A stretch of 64,000 nt of DNA from Lutraria lutraria (taxonomy: Eukaryota > Mollusca > Bivalvia > Venerida > Mactridae), in contig OZ026833.1 of assembly GCA_964023205.1 (NCBI GenBank), positions 45,696,441-45,760,440 on the forward strand. Reading direction: 5' to 3'. A program made the translations under genes and the position numbers. Below the pieces are notes generated by a model. That model searched no databases. It was not told the DNA's origin and saw only the letters and a list, made by a program, of their open reading frames with translations. Positions 12,378-27,700 of the stretch are shown in pieces (the stretch's first letter is position 1; each line of letters opens with the position of its first letter).

Positions 12378-15300
12378 AATGCATTTATGCGTAACAAGTA
12401 CGGATATTGTACATGAAATGAAAAGTATTGCACCAGTATTTATGCGTAACAAGTAAGGAATATTATATAGAGAAATGATAGGTATTGCATCAGTATTTAT
12501 GCGTAACAAGTAAGGAATATTATATAGAGAAATGATAGGTATTGCACCAGTGTTTGTGCGTAACAAGTAAGGAATATTATATAGAGAAATGATAGGTATT
12601 GCACCAGTGTTTGTGCGTGACAAGTAAGGAATATTATATAGAGAAATGATAGGTATTGCACCAGTGTTTGTGCGTAACAAGTAAGGAATATTATATAGAG
12701 AAATGATAGGTATTGCACCAGTGTTTGTGCGTAACAAGTAAGGAATATTATACAGAGAAATGATAGGTATTGCACCAGTGTTTGTGCGTGACAAGTAAGG
12801 AATATTATATAGAGAAATGATAGGTATTGCACCAGTGTTTGTGCGTGACAAGTAAGGAATATTATATAGAGAAATGATAGGTATTGCACCAGTGTTTGTG
12901 CGTAACAAGTAAGGAATATTATATAGAGAAATGATAGGTATTGCATCAGTATTTATGCGTAACAAGTAAGGAATATTATATAGAGAAATGATAGGTATTG
13001 CACCAGTGTTTGTGCGTAACAAGTAAGGAATATTATATAGAGAAATGATAGGTATTGCACCAGTGTTTGTGCGTGACAAGTAAGGAATATTATATAGAGA
13101 AATGATAGGTATTGCACCAGTGTTTGTGCGTAACAAGTAAGGAATATTATATAGAGAAATGATAGGTATTGCACCAGTGTTTGTGCGTAACAAGTAAGGA
13201 ATATTATACAGAGAAATGATAGGTATTGCACCAGTGTTTGTGCGTGACAAGTAAGGAATATTATATAGAGAAATGATAGGTATTGCACCAGTGTTTGTGC
13301 GTGACAAGTAAGGAATATTATATAGAGAAATGATAGGTATTGCACCAGTGTTTGTGCGTAACAAGTAAGGAATATTATATAGAGAAATGATAGGTATTGC
13401 ACCAGTGTTTGTGCGTAACAAGTAAGGAATATTATATAGAGAAATGATAGGTATTGCACCAGTGTTTGTGCGTAACAAGTAAGGAATATTATATAGAGAA
13501 ATGATAGGTATTGCACCAGTGTTTGTGCGTAACAAGTAAGGAATATTATATAGAGAAATGATAGGTATTGCACCAGTGTTTGTGCGTGACAAGTAAGGAA
13601 TATTATATAGAGAAATGATAGGTATTGCACCAGTGTTTGTGCGTGACAAGTAAGGAATATTATATAGAGAAATGATAGGTATTGCACCAGTGTTTGTGCG
13701 TAACAAGTAAGGAATATTATATAGAGAAATGAAAAGTATTGCACCAGTGTTTGTGCGTAACAAGTACGGATATTGTATAGAGAAATGATAGGTATTGCAC
13801 CAGTGTTTGTGCGTGACAAGTAAGGAATATTATATAGAGAAATGATAGGTATTGCACCAGTGTTTGTGCGTGACAAGTAAGGAATATTATATAGAGAAAT
13901 GATAGGTATTGCACCAGTGTTTGTGCTAGACAAGTAAGGAATATTATACAGAGAAATGATAGGTATTGCACCAGTGTTTGTGCGTGACAAGTAAGGAATA
14001 TTATACAGAGAAATGATAGGTATTGTACCAGTGTTTGTGCGTGACAAGTAAGGAATATTATATAGAGAAATGATAGGTATTGCACCAGTGTTTGTGCGTG
14101 ACAAGTAAGGAATATTATATAGAGAAATGATAGGTATTGCACCAGTGTTTGTGCGTAACAAGTAAGGAATATTATATAGAGAAATGATAGGTATTGCACC
14201 AGTGTTTGTGCGTGACAAGTAAGGAATATTATATAGAGAAATGATAGGTATTGCACCAGTGTTTGTGCGTGACAAGTAAGGAATATTATACAGAGAAATG
14301 ATAGGTATTGCACCAGTGTTTGTGCGTGACAAGTAAGGAATATTATATAGAGAAATGATAGGTATTGCACCAGTGTTTGTGCGTAACAAGTACGGATATT
14401 GTATAGAGAAATGATAGGTATTGCACCAGTGTTTGTGCGTAACAAATACGGATATTGTATAGAGAAAAGAAAGGTATTGCACCAGTGTTTGTGCGTCACA
14501 AGTAAGGAATATTATACAGAGAAATGATAGGTATTGCACCAGTGTTTGTGCGTGACAAGTAAGGAATATTATATAGAGAAATGATAGGTATTGCACCAGT
14601 GTTTGTGCGTAACAAGTACGATATTGTATAGAGAAATGATAGGTATTGCACCAGTGTTTGTGCGTGACAAGTAAGGAATATTATATAGAGAAATGATAGG
14701 TATTGCACCAGTGTTTGTGCGTAACAAGTAAGGAATATTATACAGAGAAATGACAGGTATTGCACCAGTGTTTGTGCGTGACAAGTAAGGAATATTATAT
14801 AGAGAAATGATAGGTATTGCCTCAGTGTTTGTGCGTAACAAGTAAGGAATATTATACAGAGAAATGATAGGTATTGCACCAGTGTTTGTGCGTAACAAGT
14901 AAGGAATATTATACAGAGAAATGATAGGTATTGCACCAGTGTTTGTGCGTAACAAGTACGGATATTGTATAGAGAAAAGAAAGGTATTGCACCAGTGTTT
15001 GTGCGTAACAAGTACGGATATTGTATAGAGAAATGATAGGTATTGCACCAGTGTTTGTGCGTAACAAATACGGATATTGTATAGAGAAAAGAAAGGTATT
15101 GCACCAGTGTTTGTGCGTAACAAGTAAGGAATATTATATAGAGAAATGATAGGTATTGCACCAGTGTTTGTGCGTGACAAGTAAGGAATATTATATAGAG
15201 AAATGATAGGTATTGCACCAGTGTTTGTGCGTAACAAGTACGGATATTGTATAGAGAAATGATAGGTATTGCACCAGTGTTTGTGCGTAACAAATACGGA

Positions 15301-18300
15301 TATTGTATAGAGAAAAGAAAGGTATTGCACCAGTGTTTGTGCGTAACAAGTAAGGAATATTATATAGAGAAATGATAGGTATTGCACCAGTGTTTGTGCG
15401 TGACAAGTAAGGAATATTATATAGAGAAATGATAGGTATTGCACCAGTGTTTGTGCGTAACAAGTACGGATATTGTATAGAGAAATGATAGGTATTGCAC
15501 CAGTGTTTGTGCGTGACAAGTAAGGAATATTATATAGAGAAATGATAGGTATTGCACCAGTGTTTGTGCGTAACAAGTACGGATATTGTATAGAGAAATG
15601 ATAGGTATTGCACCAGTGTTTGTGCGTGACAAGTAAGGAATATTATATAGAGAAATGATAGGTATTGCACCAGTGTTTGTGCGTGACAAGTAAGGAATAT
15701 TATATAGAGAAATGATAGGTATTGCACCAGTGTTTGTGCGTAACAAGTACGGATATTGTATAGAGAAATGATAGGTATTGCACCAGTGTTTGTGCGTGAC
15801 AAGTAAGGAATATTATACAGAGAAATGATAGGTATTGCACCAGTGTTTGTGCGTAACAAGTACGGATATTGTATAGAGAAATGATAGGAATTGCACCAGT
15901 GTTTGTGCGTGACAAGTAAGGAATATTATATAGAGAAATGATAGGTATTGCACCAGTGTTTGTGCGTAACAAGTACGGATATTGCATAGAGAAATGATAG
16001 GTATTGCACCAGTGTTTGTGCGTGACAAGTAAGGAATATTATATAGAGAAATGATAGGTATTGCACCAGTGTTTGTGCGTGACAAGTACGGATATTGTAT
16101 AGAGAAATGATAGGTATTGCACCAGTGTTTGTGCGTGACAAGTAAGGAATATTATATAGAGAAATGATAGGTATTGCACCAGTGTTTGTGCGTTACAAGT
16201 ACGGATATTGTATAGAGAAATGATAGGTATTGCACCAGTGTTTGTGCGTGAAAAGTAAGGAATATTATATAGAGAAATGATAGGTATTGCACCAGTGTTT
16301 GTGCGTAACAAGTAAGGAATATTATACAGAGAAATGATAGGTATTGCACCAGTGTTTGTGCGTAACAAGTACGGATATTGTATAGAGAACTGATAGGTAT
16401 TGCACCAGTGTTTGTGCGTAACAAGTACGGATATTGTATAGAGAAATGATAGGTATTGCACCAGTGTTTGTGCGTGACAAGTAAGGAATATTATATAGAG
16501 AAATGATAGGTATTGCACCAGTGTTTGTGCGTAACAAGTACGGATATTGTATAGAGAAATGATAGGTATTGCACCAGTGTTTGTGCGTGACAAGTAAGGA
16601 ATATTATACAGAGAAATGATAGGTATTGCACCAGTGTTTGTGCGTGACAAGTAAGGAATACTATATAGAGAAATGATAGGTATTGCACCAGTGTTTGTGC
16701 GTGACAAGTAAGGAATATTATATAGAGAAATGATAGGTATTGCACCAGTGTTTGTGCGTAACAAGTAAGGAATATTATATAGAGAAATGATAGGTATTGC
16801 ACCAGTGTTTGTGCGTAACAAGTAAGGAATATTATATAGAGAAATGATAGGTATTGCACCAGTGTTTGTGCGTGACAAGTAAGGAATATTATATAGAGAA
16901 ATGATAGGTATTGCACCAGTGTTTGTGCGTAACAAGTAAGGAATATTATACAGAGAAATGATAGGTATTGCACCAGTGTTTGTGCGTGACAAGTAAGGAA
17001 TATTATATAGAGAAATGATAGGTATTGCACCAGTGTTTGTGCGTAACAAGTACGGATATTGTATAGAGAAATGATAGGTATTGCACCAGTGTTTGTGCGT
17101 GACAAGTAAGGAATATTATACAGAGAAATGATAGGTATTGCACCAGTGTTTGTGCGTAACAAGTAAGGAATATTATACAGAGAAATGACAGGTATTGCAC
17201 CAGTGTTTGTGCGTGACAAGTAAGGAATATTATATAGAGAAATGATAGGTATTGCACCAGTGTTTGTGCGTAACAAGTAAGGAATATTATATAGAGAAAT
17301 GATAGGTATTGCACCAGTGTTTGTGCGTGACAAGTAAGGAATATTATATAGAGAAATGATAGGTATTGCACCAGTGTTTGTGCGTGACAAGTAAGGAATA
17401 TTATATAGAGAAATGATAGGTATTGCACCAGTGTTTGTGCGTAACAAGTAAGGAATATTATATAGAGAAATGATAGGTATTGCACCAGTGTTTGTGCGTG
17501 ACAAGTAAGGAATATTATATAGAGAAATGATAGGTATTGCACCAGTGTTTGTGCGTAACAAGTAAGGAATATTATACAGAGAAATGACAGGTATTGCACC
17601 AGTGTTTGTGCGTGACAAGTAAGGAATATTATACAGAGAAATGACAGGTATTGCACCAGTGTTTGTGCGTGACAAGTAAGGAATATTATACAGAGAAATG
17701 ATAGGTATTGTACCAGTGTTTGTGCGTGACAAGTAAGGAATATTATATAGAGAAATGATAGGTATTGCACCAGTGTTTGTGCGTGACAAGTAAGGAATAT
17801 TATATAGAGAAATGATAGGTATTGCACCAGTGTTTGTGCGTAACAAGTAAGGAATATTATATAGAGAAATGATAGGTATTGCACCAGTGTTTGTGCGTGA
17901 CAAGTAAGGAATATTATATAGAGAAATGATAGGTATTGCACCAGTGTTTGTGCGTAACAAGTAAGGAATATTATACAGAGAAATGATAGGTATTGCACCA
18001 GTGTTTGTGCGTGACAAGTAAGGAATATTATATAGAGAAATGATAGGTATTGCACCAGTGTTTGTGCGTAACAAGTACGATATTGTATTGAGAAATGATA
18101 GGTATTGCACCAGTGTTTGTGCGTGACAAGTAAGGAATATTATATAGAGAAATGATAGGTATTGCACCAGTGTTTGTGCGTAACAAGTAAGGAATATTAT
18201 ACATAGAAATGACAGGTATTGCACCAGTGTTTGTGCGTGACAATTAAGGAATATTATATAGAGAAATGATAGGTATTGCCTCAGTGTTTGTGCGTAACAA

Positions 18301-21300
18301 GTAAGGAATATTATACAGAGAAATGATAGGTATTGTACCAGTGTTTGTGCGTGACAAGTAAGGAATATTATATAGAGAAATGATAGGTATTGCACCAGTG
18401 TTTGTGCGTAACAAGTAAGGAATATTATATAGAGAAATGATAGGTATTGCACCAGTGTTTGTGCGTGACAAGTAAGGAATATTATATAGAGAAATGATAG
18501 GTATTGCACCAGTGTTTGTGCGTGACAAGTAAGGAATATTATACAGAGAAATGATAGGTATTGCACCAGTGTTTGTGCGTGACAAGTAAGGAATATTATA
18601 TAGAGAAATGATAGGTATTGCACCAGTGTTTGTGCGTAACAAGTACGGATATTGTATAGAGAAATGATAGGTATTGCACCAGTGTTTGTGCGTGACAAGT
18701 AAGGAATATTATACAGAGAAATGATAGGTATTGCACCAGTGTTTGTGCGTAACAAGTAAGGAATATTATACAGAGAAATGACAGGTATTGCACCAGTGTT
18801 TGTGCGTGACAAGTAAGGAATATTATATAGAGAAATGATAGGTATTGCACCAGTGTTTGTGCGTAACAAGTAAGGAATATTATATAGAGAAATGATAGGT
18901 ATTGCACCAGTGTTTGTGCGTGACAAGTAAGGAATATTATATAGAGAAATGATAGGTATTGCACCAGTGTTTGTGCGTGACAAGTAAGGAATATTATATA
19001 GAGAAATGATAGGTATTGCACCAGTGTTTGTGCGTAACAAGTAAGGAATATTATATAGAGAAATGATAGGTATTGCACCAGTGTTTGTGCGTGACAAGTA
19101 AGGAATATTATATAGAGAAATGATAGGTATTGCACCAGTGTTTGTGCGTAACAAGTAAGGAATATTATACAGAGAAATGACAGGTATTGCACCAGTGTTT
19201 GTGCGTGACAAGTAAGGAATATTATACAGAGAAATGACAGGTATTGCACCAGTGTTTGTGCGTGACAAGTAAGGAATATTATACAGAGAAATGATAGGTA
19301 TTGTACCAGTGTTTGTGCGTGACAAGTAAGGAATATTATATAGAGAAATGATAGGTATTGCACCAGTGTTTGTGCGTGACAAGTAAGGAATATTATATAG
19401 AGAAATGATAGGTATTGCACCAGTGTTTGTGCGTAACAAGTAAGGAATATTATATAGAGAAATGATAGGTATTGCACCAGTGTTTGTGCGTGACAAGTAA
19501 GGAATATTATATAGAGAAATGATAGGTATTGCACCAGTGTTTGTGCGTAACAAGTAAGGAATATTATACAGAGAAATGATAGGTATTGCACCAGTGTTTG
19601 TGCGTGACAAGTAAGGAATATTATATAGAGAAATGATAGGTATTGCACCAGTGTTTGTGCGTAACAAGTACCATATTGTATTGAGAAATGATAGGTATTG
19701 CACCAGTGTTTGTGCGTGACAAGTAAGGAATATTATATAGAGAAATGATAGGTATTGCACCAGTGTTTGTGCGTAACAAGTAAGGAATATTATACAGAGA
19801 AATGACAGGTATTGCACCAGTGTTTGTGCGTGACAATTAAGGAATATTATATAGAGAAATGATAGGTATTGCCTCAGTGTTTGTGCGTAACAAGTAAGGA
19901 ATATTATACAGAGAAATGATAGGTATTGTACCAGTGTTTGTGCGTGACAAGTAAGGAATATTATATAGAGAAATGATAGGTATTGCACCAGTGTTTGTGC
20001 GTAACAAGTAAGGAATATTATATAGAGAAATGATAGGTATTGCACCAGTGTTTGTGCGTGACAAGTAAGGAATATTATATAGAGAAATGATAGGTATTGC
20101 ACCAGTGTTTGTGCGTGACAAGTAAGGAATATTATACAGAGAAATGATAGGTATTGCACCAGTGTTTGTGCGTAACAAGTAAGGAATATTATACAGAGAA
20201 ATGATAGGTATTGCACCAGTGTTTGTGCGTGACAAGTAAGGAATATTATACAGAGAAATGATAGGTATTGCACCAGTGTTTGTGCGTAACAAGTAAGGAA
20301 TATTATACAGAGAAATGACAGGTATTGCACCAGTGTTTGTGCGTGACAAGTAAGGAATATTATATAGAGAAATGATAGGTATTGCACCAGTGTTTGTGCG
20401 TAACAAGTACGGATATTGTATAGAGAAATGATAGGTATTGCACCAGTGTTTGTGCGTGACAAGTAAGGAATATTATACAGAGAAATGATAGGTATTGCAC
20501 CAGTGTTTGTGCGTAACAAGTACGGATATTGTATAGAGAAATGATAGGAATTGCACCAGTGTTTGTGCGTGACAAGTAAGGAATATTATATAGAGAAATG
20601 ATAGGTATTGCACCAGTGTTTGTGCGTAACAAGTACGGATATTGCATAGAGAAATGATAGGTATTGCACCAGTGTTTGTGCGTGACAAGTAAGGAATATT
20701 ATATAGAGAAATGATAGGTATTGCACCAGTGTTTGTGCGTGACAAGTACGGATATTGTATAGAGAAATGATAGGTATTGCACCAGTGTTTGTGCGTGACA
20801 AGTAAGGAATATTATATAGAGAAATGATAGGTATTGCACCAGTGTTTGTGCGTTACAAGTACGGATATTGTATAGAGAAATGATAGGTATTGCACCAGTG
20901 TTTGTGCGTGACAAGTAAGGAATATTATATAGAGAAATGATAGGTATTGCACCAGTGTTTGTGCGTAACAAGTAAGGAATATTATACAGAGAAATGATAG
21001 GTATTGCACCAGTGTTTGTGCGTAACAAGTACGGATATTGTATAGAGAAATGATAGGTATTGCACCAGTGTTTGTGCGTAACAAGTACGGATATTGTATA
21101 GAGAAATGATAGGTATTGCACCAGTGTTTGTGCGTGACAAGTAAGGAATATTATATAGAGAAATGATAGGTATTGCACCAGTGTTTGTGCGTGACAAGTA
21201 CGGATATTGTATAGAGAAATGATAGGTATTGCACCAGTGTTTGTGCGTGACAAGTAAGGAATATTATACAGAGAAATGATAGGTATTGCACCAGTGTTTG

Positions 21301-24300
21301 TGCGTGACAAGTAAGGAATACTATATAGACAAATGATAGGTATTGCACCAGTGTTTGTGCGTGACAAGTAAGGAATATTACATAGAGAAATGATAGGTAT
21401 TGCACCAGTGTTTGTGCGTAACAAGTAAGGAATATTATATAGAGAAATGATAGGTATTGCACCAGTGTTTGTGCGTAACAAGTAAGGAATATTATATAGA
21501 GAAATGATAGGTATTGCACCAGTGTTTGTGCGTGACAAGTAAGGAATATTATATAGAGAAATGATAGGTATTGCACCAGTGTTTGTGCGTAACAAGTAAG
21601 GAATATTATACAGAGAAATGATAGGTATTGCACCAGTGTTTGTGCGTGACAAGTAAGGAATATTATATAGAGAAATGATAGGTATTGCACCAGTGTTTGT
21701 GCGTAACAAGTACGGATATTGTATAGAGAAATGATAGGTATTGCACCAGTGTTTGTGCGTGACAAGTAAGGAATATTATACAGAGAAATGATAGGTATTG
21801 CACCAGTGTTTGTGCGTAACAAGTAAGGAATATTATACAGAGAAATGACAGGTATTGCACCAGTGTTTGTGCGTGACAAGTAAGGAATATTATATAGAGA
21901 AATGATAGGTATTGCACCAGTGTTTGTGCGTAACAAGTAAGGAATATTATATAGAGAAATGATAGGTATTGCACCAGTGTTTGTGCGTGACAAGTAAGGA
22001 ATATTATATAGAGAAATGATAGGTATTGCACCAGTGTTTGTGCGTGACAAGTAAGGAATATTATATAGAGAAATGATAGGTATTGCACCAGTGTTTGTGC
22101 GTAACAAGTAAGGAATATTATATAGAGAAATGATAGGTATTGCACCAGTGTTTGTGCGTGACAAGTAAGGAATATTATATAGAGAAATGATAGGTATTGC
22201 ACCAGTGTTTGTGCGTAACAAGTAAGGAATATTATACAGAGAAATGACAGGTATTGCACCAGTGTTTGTGCGTGACAAGTAAGGAATATTATACAGAGAA
22301 ATGACAGGTATTGCACCAGTGTTTGTGCGTGACAAGTAAGGAATATTATACAGAGAAATGATAGGTATTGTACCAGTGTTTGTGCGTGACAAGTAAGGAA
22401 TATTATATAGAGAAATGATAGGTATTGCACCAGTGTTTGTGCGTGACAAGTAAGGAATATTATATAGAGAAATGATAGGTATTGCACCAGTGTTTGTGCG
22501 TAACAAGTAAGGAATATTATATAGAGAAATGATAGGTATTGCACCAGTGTTTGTGCGTGACAAGTAAGGAATATTATATAGAGAAATGATAGGTATTGCA
22601 CCAGTGTTTGTGCGTAACAAGTAAGGAATATTATACAGAGAAATGATAGGTATTGCACCAGTGTTTGTGCGTGACAAGTAAGGAATATTATATAGAGAAA
22701 TGATAGGTATTGCACCAGTGTTTGTGCGTAACAAGTACGATATTGTATTGAGAAATGATAGGTATTGCACCAGTGTTTGTGCGTGACAAGTAAGGAATAT
22801 TATATAGAGAAATGATAGGTATTGCACCAGTGTTTGTGCGTAACAAGTAAGGAATATTATACAGAGAAATGACAGGTATTGCACCAGTGTTTGTGCGTGA
22901 CAATTAAGGAATATTATATAGAGAAATGATAGGTATTGCCTCAGTGTTTGTGCGTAACAAGTAAGGAATATTATACAGAGAAATGATAGGTATTGCACCA
23001 GTGTTTGTGCGTGACAAGTAAGGAATATTATACAGAGAAATGATAGGTATTGTACCAGTGTTTGTGCGTGACAAGTAAGGAATATTATATAGAGAAATGA
23101 TAGGTATTGCACCAGTGTTTGTGCGTAACAAGTAAGGAATATTATATAGAGAAATGATAGGTATTGCACCAGTGTTTGTGCGTGACAAGTAAGGAATATT
23201 ATATAGAGAAATGATAGGTATTGCACCAGTGTTTGTGCGTGACAAGTAAGGAATATTATACAGAGAAATGATAGGTATTGCACCAGTGTTTGTGCGTAAC
23301 AAGTAAGGAATATTATACAGAGAAATGATAGGTATTGCACCAGTGTTTGTGCGTGACAAGTAAGGAATATTATACAGAGAAATGATAGGTATTGCACCAG
23401 TGTTTGTGCGTAACAAGTAAGGAATATTATACAGAGAAATGACAGGTATTGCACCAGTGTTTGTGCGTGACAAGTAAGGAATATTATATAGAGAAATGAT
23501 AGGTATTGCCTCAGTGTTTGTGCGTAACAAGTAAGGAATATTATACAGAGAAATGATAGGTATTGCACCAGTGTTTGTGCGTGACAAGTAAGGAATATTA
23601 TACAGAGAAATGATAGGTATTGTACCAGTGTTTGTGCGTGACAAGTAAGGAATATTATATAGAGAAATGATAGGTATTGCACCAGTGTTTGTGCGTGACA
23701 AGTAAGGAATATTATATAGAGAAATGATAGGTATTGCACCAGTGTTTGTGCGTGACAAGTAAGGAATATTATATAGAGAAATGATAGGTATTGCACCAGT
23801 GTTTGTGCGTGACAAGTAAGGAATATTATATAGAGAAATGATAGGTATTGCACCAGTGTTTGTGCGTAACAAGTAAGGAATATTATACAGAGAAATGATA
23901 GGTATTGCACCAGTGTTTGTGCGTGACAAGTAAGGAATATTATATAGAGAAATGATAGGTATTGCACCAGTGTTTGTGCGTAACAAGTACGATATTGTAT
24001 AGAGAAATGATAGGTATTGCACCAGTGTTTGTGCGTGACAAGTAAGGAATATTATATAGAGAAATGATAGGTATTGCACCAGTGTTTGTGCGTAACAAGT
24101 AAGGAATATTATACAGAGAAATGACAGGTATTGCACCAGTGTTTGTGCGTGACAAGTAAGGAATATTATATAGAGAAATGATAGGTATTGCCTCAGTGTT
24201 TGTGCGTAACAAGTTAGGAATATTATACAGAGAAATGATAGGTATTGCACCAGTGTTTGTGCGTAACAAGTAAGGAATATTATACAGAGAAATGATAGGT

Positions 24301-24725
24301 ATTGCACCAGTGTTTGTGCGTAACAAGTACGGATATTGTATAGAGAAAAGAAAGGTATTGCACCTGTGTTTGTGCGTAACAAGTACGGATATTGTATAGA
24401 GAAATGATAGGTATTGCACCAGTGTTTGTGCGTAACAAATACGGATATTGTATAGAGAAAAGAAAGGTATTGCACCAGTGTTTGTGCGTAACAAGTAAGG
24501 AATATTATATAGAGAAATGATAGGTATTGCACCAGTGTTTGTGCGTAACAAGTAAGGAATATTATATAGAGAAATGATAGGTATTGCACCAGTGTTTGTG
24601 CGTAACAAGTAAGGAATATTATATAGAGAAATGATAGGTATTGCACCAGTGTTTGTGCGTAACAAGTAAGGAATATTATATAGAGAAATGATAGGTATTG
24701 CACCAGTGTTTGTGCGTAACAAGTT
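12378..24725. repeat. 57-bp satellite array, about 215 units, with higher-order repeats
   Basis: Tandem copies of a 57-bp unit containing GGTATTGCACCAGTGTTTG and AGGAATATTATATAGAGAAA. A 56-bp variant reads ACGGATATTGTATAGAG at the same place and is common at 14380-16540 and in the later blocks. Fixed variant positions (CGTAAC/CGTGAC, TATATAGAG/TATACAGAG, GATAGG/GACAGG) form patterns. Around 15400-16150 a 56+57 dimer repeats every 113 bp. A block at 17003-18243 recurs at 18596 (offset 1,593) and at 21663 (offset 4,660 from the first). Because 57 = 3 x 19, the minus strand stays open for up to 1,342 codons with a 19-residue period in two frames; 56-bp units switch between frames. This is satellite DNA, not a gene. 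Confidence 0.98.
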
Positions 24726-27700
24726 AGTCTTCAAACATTCTTTGTTCTAGTTCGCCATTCCGCAATATATAAGATAATTTGGATACGAATGAACCCCATG
24801 AACGTAAAGAGCAGTACGTGAAATACATGTTTTCTTACTGATATGAGGCTCTTTCAGTACAAAATTCATTTAACATGTCAAGTCATCTTAGTGTAGCAGA
24901 CTGAAACGTTATTTTAAATGGTGAAGGGAACTAAATCAAATCAGACAGCAGTGTGTTGTTGGGGGGTAATTAAGTGTCACTTACCTAGGCTATGCATTAC
25001 AACATTCTGACGTCAAATTGTCGGTGATGATTTCCAAAGGTGTTTGCTTTGTGGCCAGGTATGGTTTGGCAACTGAACTGGTTTAGTATCACAGTGCCCA
25101 GTGATGTTTTACAGTGACCATCAAATGGTTGAATATTATCATTCTATCATTTGTCCATACACATTGTTGACGGCTGGTCAATCCTATGTATGTGTCTTTA
25201 ATTCATTTTATTAATATGTTTAATTGCATACAACTTAGCTATTCCCTGAAAACTATTCGTTTTGAATGCAAATTTATGGTTCATATTTTTTAGGAATCAT
25301 TTGACTCAAATGAAACTGAAAGAGTTTCATACTGTGAATTATTTGCTCAGACAAGTGTAACTTTCTCTATTAGCTCAATTAGGCTATATATGAAGATTTA
25401 ATGAATCTGTACTTACTGGAGTCATATAACTAGTTTGTGACACATTTTTTCCAATTAACTGCAGTCAGCTAACTTATGATAAACACTAATATAACAATGA
25501 CAGCAGACATCAGTCCACATAAAGCAACAGATGTGTGCGAGTCTTGATGGTAACATATTTTAATGTCATATCTCTCAGACAATAGTTTTGACTCTATCTA
25601 AGAAAATATGTTGACCCAAAATGAGTTAATTGCTATTTTTAAAGTAATCTTGTTTAAGAAACTGTTCCATTAGCATTTAAATCAAGTAATGCTAGATAAA
25701 AACCAAAATGAAGTAAAAAAAAATAAGAAATCAAAGGGCCATAACTGCAGTGTAACTTACTAAGAGATCATCTTGATTGTTCGCTGATACTGTTGACATA
25801 TCATATCTATAAATGTGTTATCTGAATGAGCTATGATAACTGAGCTAACATTTTAACATCATCAGGAGCAAACTTGTTTAAACTTTATTTTTTTAATAAA
25901 TAATTAATGAATGAAAGACATCCATTGACGTTATTACATCTTATAGCAATGGAAGATAGGTCAATCCTCTTATGGTATTGCTATAGAGTGTTTCATAATA
26001 TGAGATACCATTACAACATTTGATTGCATCAGCCATTTTCTTGATTTAAAAACACATTCAAAGGAGATTAATACAAATTCTAATACAGAAAATTACAGGC
26101 TTATAATTTATGTTTTCACATAAGTACACTACTTATAATTTTTACAACAGATGTTCGTTGTGACTTCTATTTTGCTCCAAAATGACATTGAGTCTGTGTT
26201 TTAAGTTTTCCACTGTTTTTTATCAGCTGTCACAAACCGTTTCTATCATTTAAATCTATTAACTAGCCAAAGCATTAAAAGCTTGGTGAATATACAGTGT
26301 TTAGGATACCCTTATTGCATTGTTCATGCAACAGTAACTGAGTAAAAAAGGCTCTCAATGTAAAATTGACTCATTTCTGCTCCTTGCTTAGACTTTGCCA
26401 TTTTAGAACACAATGTTCTCATGACGTCATAACATGAACGTGACTTTGAACATTCTCTAATTTTGACGTTCTTCAAAATGTGCGAGTCTCAAAATTCCAT
26501 TGGCATTTTAATCAACAGAGTGCGTAAAGAATTGTAATCTCTATATGGAATCCTTATGGTATTACATATTATGAAACAGCCTGTATATAGATCTACTGGC
26601 TATTTACAGTGAGACTTCAATGGAAATAATACACTATATCTTTCACCCCACTCAGGAGGTTATATGTCATTAAAAAAATGTTCAAAACTAAATGCCACGC
26701 AATAATATACAGTCCGGTCCAGCAAAAAAAAAATAGCCTGTAATTCTATTTTTTTCGGCACGTACAGACAGCATAAGGTACATGTATAATACCATATCTG
26801 ATAGAATGATTATACATAAAATACTAACCAAATTATAGTTAACAGTGTTTAATTACATAATGCACAATGCAGTAAGTTTACAACATAACATATGAGGCAA
26901 TTATGAAATGACAATACATGTACATGTAACAGGCGAAATTTATCAACAAAGTGATTCGTGTAACATACATGTATGTATACTGTGATTATAATGAGTCTGT
27001 AATGAAAAAAATACGAAGAAAATGATATCATATAAACATACAGAATGTAAAATAAAAAACATAAAATATATGTACATGCATTGTATCGGTATACTGATAT
27101 ACAAAAATGAAAACATATTCTACAATAAATAGAATATTTCCACATTCAGAATAACGATTACACCATATCAAACAAAAGTTTATGATTTCCACAATAACCT
27201 ATCCTCAAAAAAAGGGTAGGGCAATGTTTGTTTGATACAGTTTTGCACCCCTTTTCAACAGTTATAGTCATATGAGGCGGATAGTTCACCTAACCAGTAC
27301 TTGACTCCCATCCTCTGTAAGCAACTGCCTACTTCAAAAATGTAACCAACAAGCACAACCCAATGTTAGTGCAAGCCATAGTCAGTAAGTGAACAATTTT
27401 ATACACCAATAGTATTAAAATGATTAAAACACACATTCTTAGTGTATGAAAAGAAATAATAATAAGGAATACAGTCAAATGGGTGAACAAAGGTCACTTA
27501 TAGAGAAAACATAATGTGGCCTTTTTTTGAAGGTGCTAAACACTTAATGACAGTTATCAAAAGTGTGACCTTTATTCATAGGGTGAACTTTATTCGGAAG
27601 TAACCTCTAATACAAGTTTGATTATACAATCAAATTGGTGCCTATTTTGTAACATGAGTAAATCTATTCAAATCTTAAACAGTAAGTCATACAGTGAACA

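Noticed and set aside
12378..24725. CRISPR array
   Set aside because: Repeats are directly adjacent with no unique spacers, and the DNA is clearly animal.
12315..24734. Very long minus-strand ORFs (up to 1,342 codons) with a 19-residue period
   Set aside because: They follow from a stop-free 57-bp satellite unit (57 = 3 x 19). Two frames are open and 56-bp units switch between them; there is no splice or start context and no folded-protein character.
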